NCBI GenBank assembly: GCA_015680685.1
Contig: MNCI01027447.1
Span: 322,638-386,637 of the forward strand
From: Gnetum montanum
Taxonomy: Eukaryota > Streptophyta > Gnetopsida > Gnetales > Gnetaceae
Length of the DNA: 64,000 bases
Direction of reading: 5' to 3'
Within the stretch, counting starts at the first letter, position 1. The number at the start of each line of letters is the position of its first letter. The notes under the pieces are model-generated. The model was not told the origin of the DNA, made no database searches, and saw only the letters and a program-made list of their open reading frames with translations. Below, piece by piece: positions 35,491 to 46,470 of this stretch. Made by a program: the position numbers and the translations under genes.

Positions 35491-36680
35491 ATGACTACAT
35501 ACGAGCATCTTCGTTCACCCCTGGTCCTCACCAGACCTCATGGTGATCTCACACAATGCATTGACCCACAATGCCTAGACCTTGAGCCCATAGCCTATGA
35601 TGAATACATAACATCTATAGAGGCATTTCTGGATTGGCTAAATCATCTAGTTAGGGCTCTAGATCTAGAGGTAGGTGACATCACCAAGGATCCCCTCATT
35701 GAAATCTCTATAGAAACACCTAGCGATGAGGTAAAGGCATTGAAACTTACTTTCCTACAAAAGCCTCAACATGCCTAGAAAATCGCAAGAGTATTCAATG
35801 GAAACATCAAGGCATTCACATGATCTTACGAAGGCATGCCATGCCTATATCCTTACATAGTGCAATACAACATAATCCTCAATCCCAGCATAAAGCCAGT
35901 TAAGTAGAAAGCTTGCAAGGTTAAGCTTGAGGTAGCGTTGGTAGTCCATGATGAAATCACTAAGCTCTATAAAGTTGATTTCATCCAAGTAGTTGACTAT
36001 GTAGACTAGGTCTCCAACATTGTGGTTGTACAAAAAAAAATGAAAGTATACACATTTGCATAAACTTCTAGGGCCTGAATAAGGCAATTATTAAAAATGA
36101 TTTTCTGTTGCCAAGTATTGATCAATTGGTCGATATCATGGTTGGTCATGCTTGTTTTCCTTCATGGACAACTTCTAGGGGTACAACCAAACTCGAATCA
36201 ACCTAGAGCATTAGCTCAATACTACCTTCATGACCCCTTGGGGTACATTTTGTTACACTATGATGTCCTTTGGACTAAGAAATGCAAGAGTAACTTATCA
36301 ATGAGCTATGATGTACATTTTTAGTGATTACCTATTAGGTTTGCTCAAAGATTACATTGATGATATAGTAGTTAAGTCCAAGGCATCACACAACCATGTA
36401 GATGATTTGGACCTTGTGCTTAAACATTGCTTGAAGCATGACCTTAGCTTAAATCCTAAGAAATGTGTCTTTGGCATCAAGACAGGCCACATGCTAGGTT
36501 TTATAGTATCCAAAGCAGGCATATGCATAGACCCCAATAAGGTTAAGGTCATTATAAACTTATAACCACCGGATAACCTTAAGGAACTATGAGGGTTACA
36601 AGGTAGATTGCAATTCATACACTAGCTTATTGCATGGTTGACCAAAGTTGCAACCTATGCAACATTTTCTCAAGAAAGGA
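35491..36680 (+). pseudogene. Tat-type reverse transcriptase pseudogene
   Basis: The ATG at 35491 comes just after TTGTCTTTGCAG/GATTTTCAAC, a good 3' splice-site match, as expected if an intron separates protease and RT. N-terminal landmarks: YEGMPCLYPYIVQYNIILNP, KLYKVDFIQVVDYVD, SNIVVVQKK. After a frameshift: MMYIF, then the active site DYIDDIVVKSK (YIDD at 36353-36364), HCLKHDLSLNPKKCVFGIKT and GHMLGFIVSKAGICIDP, then LKELRGLQGRLQFI. Active-site residues survive, but several frameshifts and stops (for example 35776, 36562) abolish function. Confidence 0.85.
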
Positions 36681-37180
36681 GTCTTCTTTGAGTGCATAGC
36701 TTAATGCCAAGAGGCATTTGACAACCTTAAATAGGAGTTGGTTGAACTTCCAATGGTCTACCCTCTTTGCAAGGAGATAAACCTTTCTACATCTACCTTG
36801 TTACCTCTTATGCATCCATCGCTTCTCTACTTTGCCAAAAGAGAGATGATGGTACAAAGGTCCCTGTATACTACCCAAGCCATGCATTGGTTGCCTATGA
36901 AGCAAAGTATAACAATATGGAAAAGAAAAACCTCACCTTGGTCTTTGCACTCAAGAAGTGAAAGTATTATCTTTTTCATCGCCAAGTCAACATTATCTAC
37001 AAAAGTAATGTACTCTAAGCCATTACCATGAACACTTATGAGAGCAGTCACATAGAATGATGGAAAGAAATAACTACAGAGTTTGACCTACATTACATTG
37101 CACAAGCATCAACTGAAGGTCAAGCAATAGCTACACAACTTATGGCTTTCCCAATCAACAATCAAGCAATAATAGATCCA
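36681..37180 (+). pseudogene. RNase H (retroviral type) pseudogene of the Tat-like element
   Basis: KPFYIYLVTSYASIASLLCQ corresponds to the family block LYIYLATSDxALGALLCQ, with the usual catalytic Asp replaced by Tyr. YYPSHALVAYEAKYNNMEKK and LTLVFALKK follow, then TEFDLHYIAQASTEGQAIA. It would degrade RNA in RNA-DNA hybrids during replication. A TGA at 36960 and frame breaks add to the altered active site. Confidence 0.75.
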
Positions 37181-37640
37181 AAATTTCTAGATGAGCATGT
37201 CACTAGCATAAGTCAAGTGCCTAACAACTTTGAGGCATTCTTGCACTTCAATAGTGCTTCAATCTCTCAAGGAGGTAGCATCGCTGTCGTAATCATGTTC
37301 CCCTTTGAGGAGATCTAATCCTTTATATACCATTTTTCATTTCCACGTACCAACAACATGGTGGAGTATGAAGGTCTCGTCAGAGGCATCCTAGTAGACC
37401 ACAACCTAGGAATACAAAACCTAGTGATTTGAGATGACTCGCAACTAATTGTCAACTAGGTCACAGAGGTTTACACTTGTAAAGCTCAATACTTGCAACC
37501 TTATTGTGACCTGGCAAAGTGCTTGCTTAAGCAATTTGCAACTACTGATGTTTAGCATATCCACTACAATGAAAATGCCATTGCCAATGCATTAGCGACT
37601 TTAGCCTTAAGCATTGCACCTGAAATGTTTCACGCATTAC
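37181..37640 (+). pseudogene. Second, archaeal-type RNase H (aRNH), Tat-clade signature
   Basis: EAFLHFNSASISQGGSIAVV (about 37231-37290), NNMVEYEGLVRGI (about 37354) and DDSQLIVN (about 37431) are the three acidic blocks of the archaeal-like RNase H; the first Asp is Asn here, the Glu and second Asp are kept. IHYNENAIANALATLA (about 37558-37605) is the usual distal helix. A second RNase H between the first one and integrase is diagnostic of the Tat clade in plants. Confidence 0.8.
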
Positions 37641-38971
37641 ATATCGCTATGGAAGATTGTAGTGTCGTTGTCATGCAGATAACTAACATTGCATCCATAG
37701 CCATAGTAAGCACAACCCACGTAGTAGACTAGTACAATGACATTAAGATTTACCTTCTACACGGTAAACCTCCACAGCATCTAACCACTGCCCAAAAGGA
37801 AGCAATGCAAAAATAATCATGGAAATACATCATCATGGGTAATAGCACATTGTGTTGCAGATCCTATTATGACATTTTGTTAACATGTGTCAGTGATAGC
37901 AAAATGTAGATGATCATTGAACAAGTCCATAAGGGACTCTGCAGAGGCCACATAGCACCCAGGGTAATGGTAATAAAAATTAGATGCCTAGGCTACTATT
38001 GGCCTTGCATGGAGCAAGATTGTGTCTCCAAGGTCAAGACGTGCAACACATGTCAATAGCATGGTAACCTAATGCACGTGCCACCTACTGAGCTACACAT
38101 AATGTAGATCATGTGGCCATTCCAATGTTGATGGTTGGACATCATAGGGCCTATAATGCCTAGGTCCCCCATGGGGCATACCATCATTATAATCACAATT
38201 GAGTATTTTATGAAGTGGGTTGAGGCTTTTCCCCTTAAGAAGACTACATCACAACAAGTCTACAAATTCATACTTGATAACATAGTGACCCGTTTTGGTT
38301 TACCCATGACCATAGTCACAGACAACAAGCCATTTTTTAGCAGTGCTAAGACCAAAGCCTTTTGTGAGTGCTTTGAAATCAAACATTTCTTTTCATCACC
38401 CTACTACCTATAAGAGAATGGCCAAGCAGAAGCCACAAACAAGGTCATCATCAATCTTTTGAAGAAGATGTTGAGCAATAGCAAGTGGCAAAGGCATGAG
38501 CAACTAATCTATGCACTCTGGGCCTACCACATAACACAAATAACTGAAATAGGTGAGACACCCTATAGTTTGGTTTATGGATCTAAAGAAATCTTACCTC
38601 TTGAAATGCAAGTCCCATCACTCCGTGTAATTCTCTCAAGCCTCATTGACAAGGCTCAAAATGACAAGTTGAGAACCATGGACCTCGACTCAATAGAGAA
38701 GGAGCATGTGCAAACACTTGATCATATCAAGTGGTACCAACAAATGCAATGGCAGAAGCACCATCACAATCAGCATCAATGCTCGATCAAGAAAGGGAAC
38801 TTGGTCTTCAAGGTTGTTCACAAACCTATGAATAAATTCTCAGCCAACTAGGAAGGGTCTTTCTTGGTTGTTAAGGCCTATGACAATGGGGCATTCAAGC
38901 TTGTTGACCATGATAGCAATGAATTTGCCAATTTGGTGAACCACTCATATCTAAAGTTGTACTATGCATAA
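37641..38971 (+). pseudogene. Tat-type integrase pseudogene
   Basis: Zinc-binding HHCC parts: HKGLCRGHIAPR (about 37929) and KTCNTCQ (about 38037). Core: WLDIIGPIMPRSPMGH (first Asp, about 38131), VTDNKPFFSS (second Asp, about 38317) and ENGQAEATNK (Glu, about 38414), with the last two 35 residues apart. KMLSNSKWQRHEQLIYALWA and GETPYSLVYGSKEILPLE follow, and the C-terminus ends HSYLKLYYA just before a TAA near 38971. A TAA at 38411 and frame changes inactivate it. Confidence 0.88.
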
Positions 38972-39009
38972 CTTGCAATGCCTCATCAACGATACAGCAA
39001 GGTAAGCCA

Positions 39010-39378
39010 TAGTCTGCTATGACTCTAAACTAGCATAGGTCATCCGTTATGACACTAAACTAGCACAAGTAGTTTGCTATGACTATAAACTGGCACAACA
39101 TGTTTGCTATGACATTAAACTAGCATCCACATCCATAGTCCGCTATGACTATAAACTAGCATAGTTAGTCTGCTATGACTATAAACTATCACAGATCGTC
39201 TGCTATGATGCTAAACTAGCACAGATCATCCACTATAACTATAAACCGGCACATGCATCCTTGGGTCATGGTGTTAAACTGGCACAACATCCACCATCTG
39301 CTACGACATTAAAATGGCACACAACAATTTGCTAGGACTATAAACTAGCACATCATGGTCTACCAAGACCTTAAACTA
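39010..39378 (+). repeat. Minisatellite after integrase, about eleven units of 30-36 bp
   Basis: Units of the form AGTCTGCTATGACTATAAAC followed by TAGCAC repeat with substitutions and slight length changes. They begin 40 bp after the integrase stop. The last unit (CATGGTCTACCAAGACCTTA) is nearly identical to a unit at 35240, before RT. There is no spacer regularity of a CRISPR array. Confidence 0.88.
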
Positions 39379-40944
39379 GGTTTGCAATTCAACACACATA
39401 GTTTTGCAGATAAGTGAGTGATAATACTTCCAACTCCACACCATCCACCCACATCTCGTGGACAGGGTGAGGAGATTGTAGTTCTAAAATGGATTTCCTA
39501 TCATCAGGAGAGGCCTCTAGAACATTTGTAGCATTATTTTCCCCCTGGAATTTTGTTGACCTTCTAGAGTTGCCCTTGGGCATTTTGCTGATCTTTTGAA
39601 GCTCCTATCATCATTGTCAATATTATCAACTTTGAGCCATACCTGTAGCACTACTAGCTCTAGGCAGCACTTGCAACACTACCAACCCTAGGCATTTTAC
39701 TGGTACCTTGACCCACTAGTGAGAGAGACCTCTAGAACATTTGCAACATCACAGCCCTCCACCATTTTTTTGTTTTCTCCTCGGGCTCTATCCATTGCTC
39801 GGGCTCTTGGGCATTTCACTAGTGCTTTAAGCCCTCATCATTAACATAACTCTTTGGGGCAATTGTAGCATCATCACCTCGACACCTTTGTTGTCTCTTC
39901 AAGCACTTGCAACTAGTCCAAATGTTGTAGCACTTACAACACCGTTGCATCCAGTAGTTTACTCTCATCTCATGTTGTGTGGTTGCTTTCTTATTTTCTC
40001 TAAGTTATGTTTGCAAGATGAAGCCCCAGGGCAGTCATGCAAATATGCATCTCATCACAATAGCAACTCACTGCATTACTCTAATATGCATGATTAGACT
40101 AACTAAGTTGCTCAAGAGTGCACATCCCTATTACCCCACTACTGCTTACTTGCATTTACACCTTTTACCTTGCATTTTTCTACCTTCCCCTGCATCACTA
40201 AGCTTGCAAATCCCTTTGATGCACATAGCACTTTCTCTCAATCAACCACAGAACCCATAGCAAACATAACACAACTCGTCCCATAGGGAGCCTCTGTGGG
40301 TTGGTCAAATCCCAAGCAGATGTAATGTAACTCATCCTAAGGAGAAAACACTTGTCCTACAAATACGACATGCTTGCACTAAAGCAAAGCCCGTTAGGTG
40401 GCATGTAGCCCACCTAATGAAAGGCATCCTGCAACTAGCATTTCATAATGTGCAAAATCCAAAGCAAGATTGTTACAACCATAAAAGAGAAAAAAACACC
40501 AAAAAAGCAAAGTAAAGGAAATAGGGCAAAATACATCCCCAAGAAAAATTAGCAAAGCTAAAATTTCGTAACTGGTCCAACCCTAAATCTACATTGACCC
40601 TCTCACAAGCACTCCAATGAGAGGTCATAATTTCAAGGGTAAACCATTTTGGTACCATGAACACTGACTCTCTCATAAGAACTCCAACAAGAGGTCATTG
40701 TTTTGGTGACAAGCCATCCTTGGTGCCGCACCTTGTAGTATCACACTATTTTCATTTCATTCCCATGTTATCCCCTAACGCATTCCCTACATCCTTTATC
40801 TCTAACATACCATTACCTTTGGCACTCTTGAGCATGATGAAGTAACATATGGTTGCGTATTAAAGAGAAATGTTTGTGTTGGGCTTGCTATGGGATTTTG
40901 TGTTCTTTTTCGATGTCTCTCGAGCCACTCTTCTAAATGTCAAC
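39379..40944 (+). other. 3' non-coding region of the Tat-like element
   Basis: No gene. Diverged internal repeats around CTAGAACATTTG and TTGGGCATTT (39510-39860), and a tandem pair of about 70 bp at 40596-40730 (CTCTCACAAGCACTCCAATG and CTCTCATAAGAACTCCAACA). It ends at the polypurine tract. Confidence 0.6.
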
Positions 40945-40957
40945 AAAGAGGGGCCAA
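40945..40957 (+). promoter_or_regulatory. Polypurine tract of the Tat-like element
   Basis: AAAGAGGGGCCAA lies immediately before the 3' LTR start TGAAACATCA. The word AAAGAGGGGCC is repeated 17 bp into the LTR, so the primer end must be judged by comparison with the 5' LTR. Confidence 0.75.
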
Positions 40958-42821
40958 TGAAACATCAAAGAGGGGCCAAAGACGGGCTTTCGAGTTTCAA
41001 CTACATATTTCTCTAAGTGTCAAAACTTGGCAAATTTTTCTAAGTATTGAGACTATGATCCCCATTGCTGGAACTATGCTCTAGAGTGTAGTTAGCATAG
41101 TTGACCCAGATGACTAAGATTTGCAAGATTTTTGTAAGTTTCGATAGCAACTATAGAATTTTAAAGTGTCCTAACTACACTCTCATTGTTAAGCCTATGC
41201 TCTATAATATAGTCAGCATAGTCTACATAGAAATGGAAAATTTTGCAAATTTGCCTAAGTTTCAAGGCAAATGCTATCAAGCCTACTTGGCATGAAAGAA
41301 ACAATTCAGCAAATTTTCTAACTTCTAAGGCTATGCTCCCTACTACGCTCCAAAGCATAGTTAGCATAGTATGCATGAGGACATCAATTTTTGTCAAATT
41401 TTTCTAAGTGTCAAGGCTACAATCTCATTTCTAGGACTACACTCTAGAATGTAGTCAGTGTAGTCTACACTAAAATACATTTTTCTAGAAAAATTTGTCT
41501 CATTGTTGGACTAGGTTCTAGAGTGTACTTAGCGTAGTCATGCAAAATTGCCTCCAAAAGCCTCTAGAATGCAACATGGGCCTTCATCTTAGCTCCAACA
41601 TTCCTTCAACAAGCAAGATTAGCTATTTGTATTTCTTTTTCAGCCCCCCCCNNNNNNNNNNNNNNNNNNNNNNNNNNNNNNNNNNNNNNNNNNNNNNNNN
41701 NNNNNNNNNNNNNNNNNNNNNNNNNNNNNNNNNNNNNNNNNNNNNNNNNNNNNNNNNNNNNNNNNNNNNNNNNNNNNNNNNNNNNNNNNNNNNNNNNNNN
41801 NNNNNNNNNNCCCCCCCCCCCCCCCCCCCCCCATTCGCCCCCAAAATTGTATCTACACTTGACACCGCTTAAGAGAGTGGATAGTGTAGTCATAGAGCGT
41901 AGTCTCCCAAACTACATTATTTTGCATTATTTTTAGGTACATTGCAGTTTGTTTAGCACTCACACATGTACTCTTGGTAGTGTGATCATAGTTTGGAAGT
42001 CTCACAAGGCCCATTGGAGCACACTAGCAGAACACCATTTGCTTCAGTGAGAGTATAGTTGGGGCTAGCATAGTCCTAGCTACCCCTTTGCCACGTGGCA
42101 CCCGATTTTCGATTCATGCTATCCATAACCCTATAAATACCCCAATGTTCCATGTTCTAGGGGTTGAAATTTTGAAGCATTTAGCTAGCAAACTAGCATG
42201 CATAGCACTCTAGCACCTGAGTGCACTTGGCATTTTGATGAACTTTGAGATAACACTTAGCACCGTTGCACCCTGCAAACCACTGCAACTCATAGGACAC
42301 TATGGCCACCAACCCAGCAGGTTCAAACATTACAATGGACATCAACTTTCATAGCCCAGACATCCTAAGACTGTGATTACATTGCCTACTACACCTATCT
42401 GTACACCATATACCTCCTCACCTTTTCTTTGTAGTTAACTATGCTCCCCCCATTTGGGGTGGTGTTGCTTTCTCTCTTGCTCACTTCCTATGCATTTTTT
42501 GGCATTTTTAGTCACATTCTAGCATTTTACTCACATATTTCACTATTTTCTTACACATATTTACCCATTTTCACTCTTATTTTGCACCAAAAACCTCAAC
42601 TACACTCACCCTAGTTGACACCGTGGACGTTGCAAACACCGTGCAAACCCTTGGCATTCGTTTTGGCATAACACCCCATAAGTCCTAGTTTAATCGACAA
42701 GACTATTCTAGGCACCCTACCTTCATTTCCAACATGCCCTCACATAGATGCAAGGTCAAGGATGTACAACTGTAAACCTCTTAGTGCACTATTCTAGCCT
42801 CCAACATTTTTGGTCACTACA
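40958..42821 (+). repeat. 3' LTR of the Tat-like element, with assembly gap
   Basis: Colinear with the 5' LTR from TGAAACATCA to TCACTACA. It carries palindrome copies at 41073-41092 and 41436-41455 and an intact TATA box TATAAATA at 42132-42139. The N gap at 41652-41810 is bounded by C runs on both sides, whereas the 5' LTR has only CCCC at this point, so the LTR has a C homopolymer of unknown length. Confidence 0.88.
41652..41810. other. Assembly gap (159 N) inside a poly-C tract
   Basis: Preceded by nine C and followed by 22 C. Frames reported across it are artefacts. Confidence 0.95.
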
Positions 42822-42826
42822 ATCAC

Positions 42827-42974
42827 CTTATCCTTTAATCTCTAGGATAGTTCATTCCTTGTCCTCTTTAGCTCATCTTAGTTTCTCGTGTATGTAGTCC
42901 TAAAAAACACAATAACCATACAAACAACTTATGTCTCCATTTTACTTAATGTTTTGAGCACACCAAAAGCTCCA
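42827..42974 (-). repeat. 3' LTR of the Copia element, proximal part
   Basis: Minus-strand LTR start TGGAGCTTTTGGTGTGC preceded by a purine-rich AGAGGGAGATTG tract. It matches 47525-47681 and joins 23562 once the Tat insertion is removed. Confidence 0.8.
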
Positions 42975-42992
42975 CAATCTCCCTCTTTTTGG

Positions 42993-44989
42993 TAATGTTT
43001 AAAACTTAAGAAAATGGGTTAGTGATCATAGAAATATAACCATACTATTCTCCCCCTTTTTGAATAACAACAAAAAGGATAAGTTGCACGAATTTGGATA
43101 GAAAAGATATAAAAGAGAAATGTAATATTGAGAGTCAAATATCACTCATAATCCTAGAAAGATATATGTAGTGTGTATTTATTAGGTTCATGAGTAGGTG
43201 TCCCAAATTTTACAAAGTAGAACAAACCTTTCAAGTGAAATGCAACCTTGAAGTGAAGCAAAGGCTTAAGCAACCTGTCTTTAAAATAATAAGTCATTAG
43301 TAGTGTAAGGTGCTTGGAATTTAGTTATACAACATCAGCAAATGGGCATATCTTTATGGTGAGGTAAATATAGCCATACAAATTCCCAATGGATTGCCAT
43401 CATGTTATTCCTCACAACATAGTAGGTAATGTACTGCATCCTTCACTTAAGGTGTGATTGTAAAAATTGAGAAGTGCTCTTTTAAGGTCAAAACAAGAAA
43501 CTACAATTAATTCAATAAGAACCATCAATAGTCAATTTTAAATATCAAAGCTATGAGTGAGAAAACATCCAAAATCATTGATAAATATACATTCATACAC
43601 CTCCTTAAATTTTCTACTAATGTAAATATGATTACGTAAAAATAGTCAAAGATAGAGCATGTAGAGATAGGTGTTTTATCAAGTATCACACAACTAGGAA
43701 AGCAAGAATATTACAAATGTTGCCATGCATATATCGAAAAATAATCCAAGTTTTTCAACCAATATTTAAGCTTGAAGTGAAGTGTGAACATTGCGAAGAA
43801 AGTAATCTATTTTCAAAATAAATTAGTATGGATCTTTCATCTTGGTAAATGAGCATATAGCAATCTACAACTTGAAACCAACCATACCAAATTCCAAAAA
43901 TTTTCATCTCAAAGCAAAGTATTCAATGGATAACTTAATCAAAAGCATAGATACTCAAAAATGATCATGGCCTTGCTCATAATATTAACTACTTGCTATA
44001 TAGAAATATCTACTTCATGCTTAAGCTTATGATTGAACAACAGATAGGTGGGTTGTTAGTTCAAAACCCATGAGGAACAACAAAGATTGATGTTAAAGAT
44101 AGCTAATCTAATAGATAGCATTATGTAATTTTGGATTTAACCAAAATAATTTATCAAAATAATACGAGAGTCATGCATGTTTTACAAGTCAATACAACAA
44201 CCACAATCATTTACAAATAATAGATGTTGATAAGGAACTAAGTATTCATATACCATTAAGCATCTTTTAAAGTCAACTATTCAAGACTTTTCCATCCTAA
44301 TAAATACCTCTTGAATTTTTTTTCTTTCTCATTGTGCATTTTGGTTGAAGTCTCCATAGACTCCCCCTACATATGTAGGCTCCTCCTACATATGTGCTAC
44401 TTATCTTGGGATTTTAAGGTCAATGTGTAAAAATCACAAACACACCATAATTATAGATGAACATTAAGCCTAATTTGTGGAGATCTAGATCTTCAACCAA
44501 TAATATTGATAGAGGTTTGTCTCATCTTATAAGTGGCAAAAATCATACTACGAGCATAGAAATAGAGCATCACAAGAATTTCAAATTTAGCAAGACAAGA
44601 AATTAAACCAAGGGAAATCATTACAAGTGCTATTATAAGTCTTCAAAAAACCAATTAATATAAGAAATTCTCTAGACACTTATTCCACCATATATGATTT
44701 GGACATAGATAATTTAAGACTTCTCATATACTATCCTTACTAACTAGCAAGCAAAGAGATAGAGACTTACCTTGACTTACCTTTCTTACCGATAAATTAA
44801 GAAAATTAATGAAGTTAGAAATGAGGTCCACTATCATGAATCTATTTTTTCATTTTCCTTGTGATAGAACTTTGAATCAAATTTGGCATTATTATAAAAA
44901 CTTCACATCTCTTCATTCTCCCTTATTAGTACCTACACAATTTCCTTACCAAAGCCCTTTTGACAAGACGAATCATTAATCTTATTTTG
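42993..44989 (-). other. Non-coding internal region of the Copia element
   Basis: Where pol would be expected no RT, integrase or protease motif can be read in any frame. A TATGTAGGGGGAGTCTATGG word (minus strand, about 44370) is like the purine-rich end of Copia coding regions, suggesting internal deletion rather than unrelated filler. Confidence 0.55.
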
Positions 44990-46420
44990 ATCATCATAAT
45001 CAAGAGTTTACATAAAACCACAATTTTTACATATAAAAGTAGTTTCATTCTTACAATTAGAATTATCAAACCTTACTATGCTTGACTTTGTTTCTTCCTC
45101 TAAATTTTTGGGCTGATTTTCAAGAATTTCCTCATCTTGAATTTTGCTACAATCCTTGTTACAAGAGGTTAGTGGTTGAATCTCAACTTTTATATTTGAG
45201 ATCTCTTCTTTCATTTCAACATGACTAGCATTTAACTTAGAAAGTATTAGTTTCTTTGCCTTCCTAATCACATGATGTAAGAGAAAAATTTCTTCTTTAA
45301 ATTCACAATACCTGTCATCATACTTACCATGTTGTTCAACCATATGTAAGGAAGATTCATCAATAAGTGACATTATATTAAGATGAGAATCTTTAGGAGA
45401 ATTGCACACTTCTTCACTTTGCTCACCATCATCCCAAATTGTATAAAAGTTGGTCTTTTCAGTTTCTCATCATTGGATCTATTCTTTGGCTAAACTTTGC
45501 TATCATTTGGATCACTAGGACATTCGAAGGCCATATGTCATCTTCCTTCACAAATCCAACACTCAATGGAAGAAAAATCTAGATTAGAAGAATTTAAAAA
45601 AATTCTACCTCTTTTTCTACCATTGAAGAAATTTGATCTTTGTTATTGCTGAGATGTCCCTTTGTTTCTTCTTGTAAGCAATCATTATAGTCTTCTTGAG
45701 AGAAAAGCAATCTTGTCTTCATTGCCCTCATCATGCTCATTGACATCATTCTCCTTGAAGGTAGTCTTTAGGGTAATAGGTTTTACATGAATCACTCCTT
45801 TGCTTATGAGATTCATTTCATAGGTGATGAGAGCACTTTGAAGTTCCTCAAATCTTAGAGTTGAGAAATATCTAATTTCCTCCATGGCTGTGACTTTAGG
45901 CCTAAACTCTGGTTGAAGAGTTTTGTTCAGTTTGATGATTATGTTGCTTTTAGGCAAGTCTTTTCCTATTTCTCTAATGGCTACAACAAGTTCATTAACT
46001 CTAGAAAAATAATCCTTGATTTTATCACCTTCTTGCATCTTGAGTTTATCATATTCACTTTGCAGAACTAACAAATTTGATTACTTAATAATAGAGGTTC
46101 CTTCATAAGTATCTTCTAAATTTTCCCAAATTTTTGTGGCTATTTTACATCCTACTACCCTATTAAATTTAGACTTATTCAATGCATAATATAAAAAAAA
46201 ATTTTCTTGTGAATCAAACATTAACTTATCCTTTTCTTCTTGCGACCATTTGTTGTAAGGCCTGATCATGTCAATGGTGCCATCCATGGGTGGAACCTTC
46301 CAAGATTGGCTCCCAAACTTCAAACTCCATGGATTCAAAGAACCCTTACATTCTAGCTTTCTAATAGGTGAAGTCAAATTCATCGAACATGGATGGCTTT
46401 GTATAAGAAGTTCCCTCCAT
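44990..46420 (-). pseudogene. Copia gag (UBN2-type) pseudogene with CCHC knuckle
   Basis: Starts at ATG 46420 with MEGTSYTKPSMFDEFDFTY, the usual Copia Gag opening. A frameshift near 46320 leads to IRPYNKWSQEEKDKL, NKSKFNRVVGCKIATKIWEN, DTYEGTS, LQSEYDKLKMQEGDKIKDYF, RPKVTAMEE and LRFEELQSALITYEM, the UBN2 gag pattern. A zinc knuckle CWICEGR-TGA-HMAFEC (C-x2-C-x4-H-x4-C counting the stop) lies near 45575-45530. The tail, 45409-45008, is an open 133-residue frame with coiled-coil character. Gag binds RNA and builds the particle. Four or more stops and a frameshift: inactive, but one of the best-preserved frames in the window. Confidence 0.82.
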
Positions 46421-46470
46421 TGTTCACTCTTGAAGTAGATGATGAAACAAAGAGTACTAGACTCGATCAT

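Larger units (their letters stand above)
23563..42821 (+). mobile_element. Tat/Ogre-like Ty3/Gypsy giant retrotransposon (19.3 kb)
   Basis: LTRs at 23563-25160 and 40958-42821 both start TGAAACA(C/T)CA and end TCACTACA. The 5-bp flanks GTGAC (23558-23562) and ATCAC (42822-42826) are each one change from GTCAC, which is the uninterrupted sequence at 47520-47524 in the sister Copia LTR. The target site is therefore proven by comparison. Order inside: primer-binding site, T-rich minisatellite, gag, protease, 6-kb spacer with an antisense gene, RT, RNase H, second (archaeal-type) RNase H, integrase, minisatellite, polypurine tract. The dual RNase H and large size place it in the Tat clade; Ogre elements of that clade splice out an intron between protease and RT. 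All sense frames are dead. Confidence 0.88.

Noticed and set aside
39010-39378. Possible CRISPR array
   Set aside because: Whole units diverge, there are no constant repeats with unique spacers, no cas genes, and the setting is a plant retrotransposon.
41540-41893. Frames spanning the first N gap
   Set aside because: Mostly N plus poly-C or poly-G codons; the region is an LTR.
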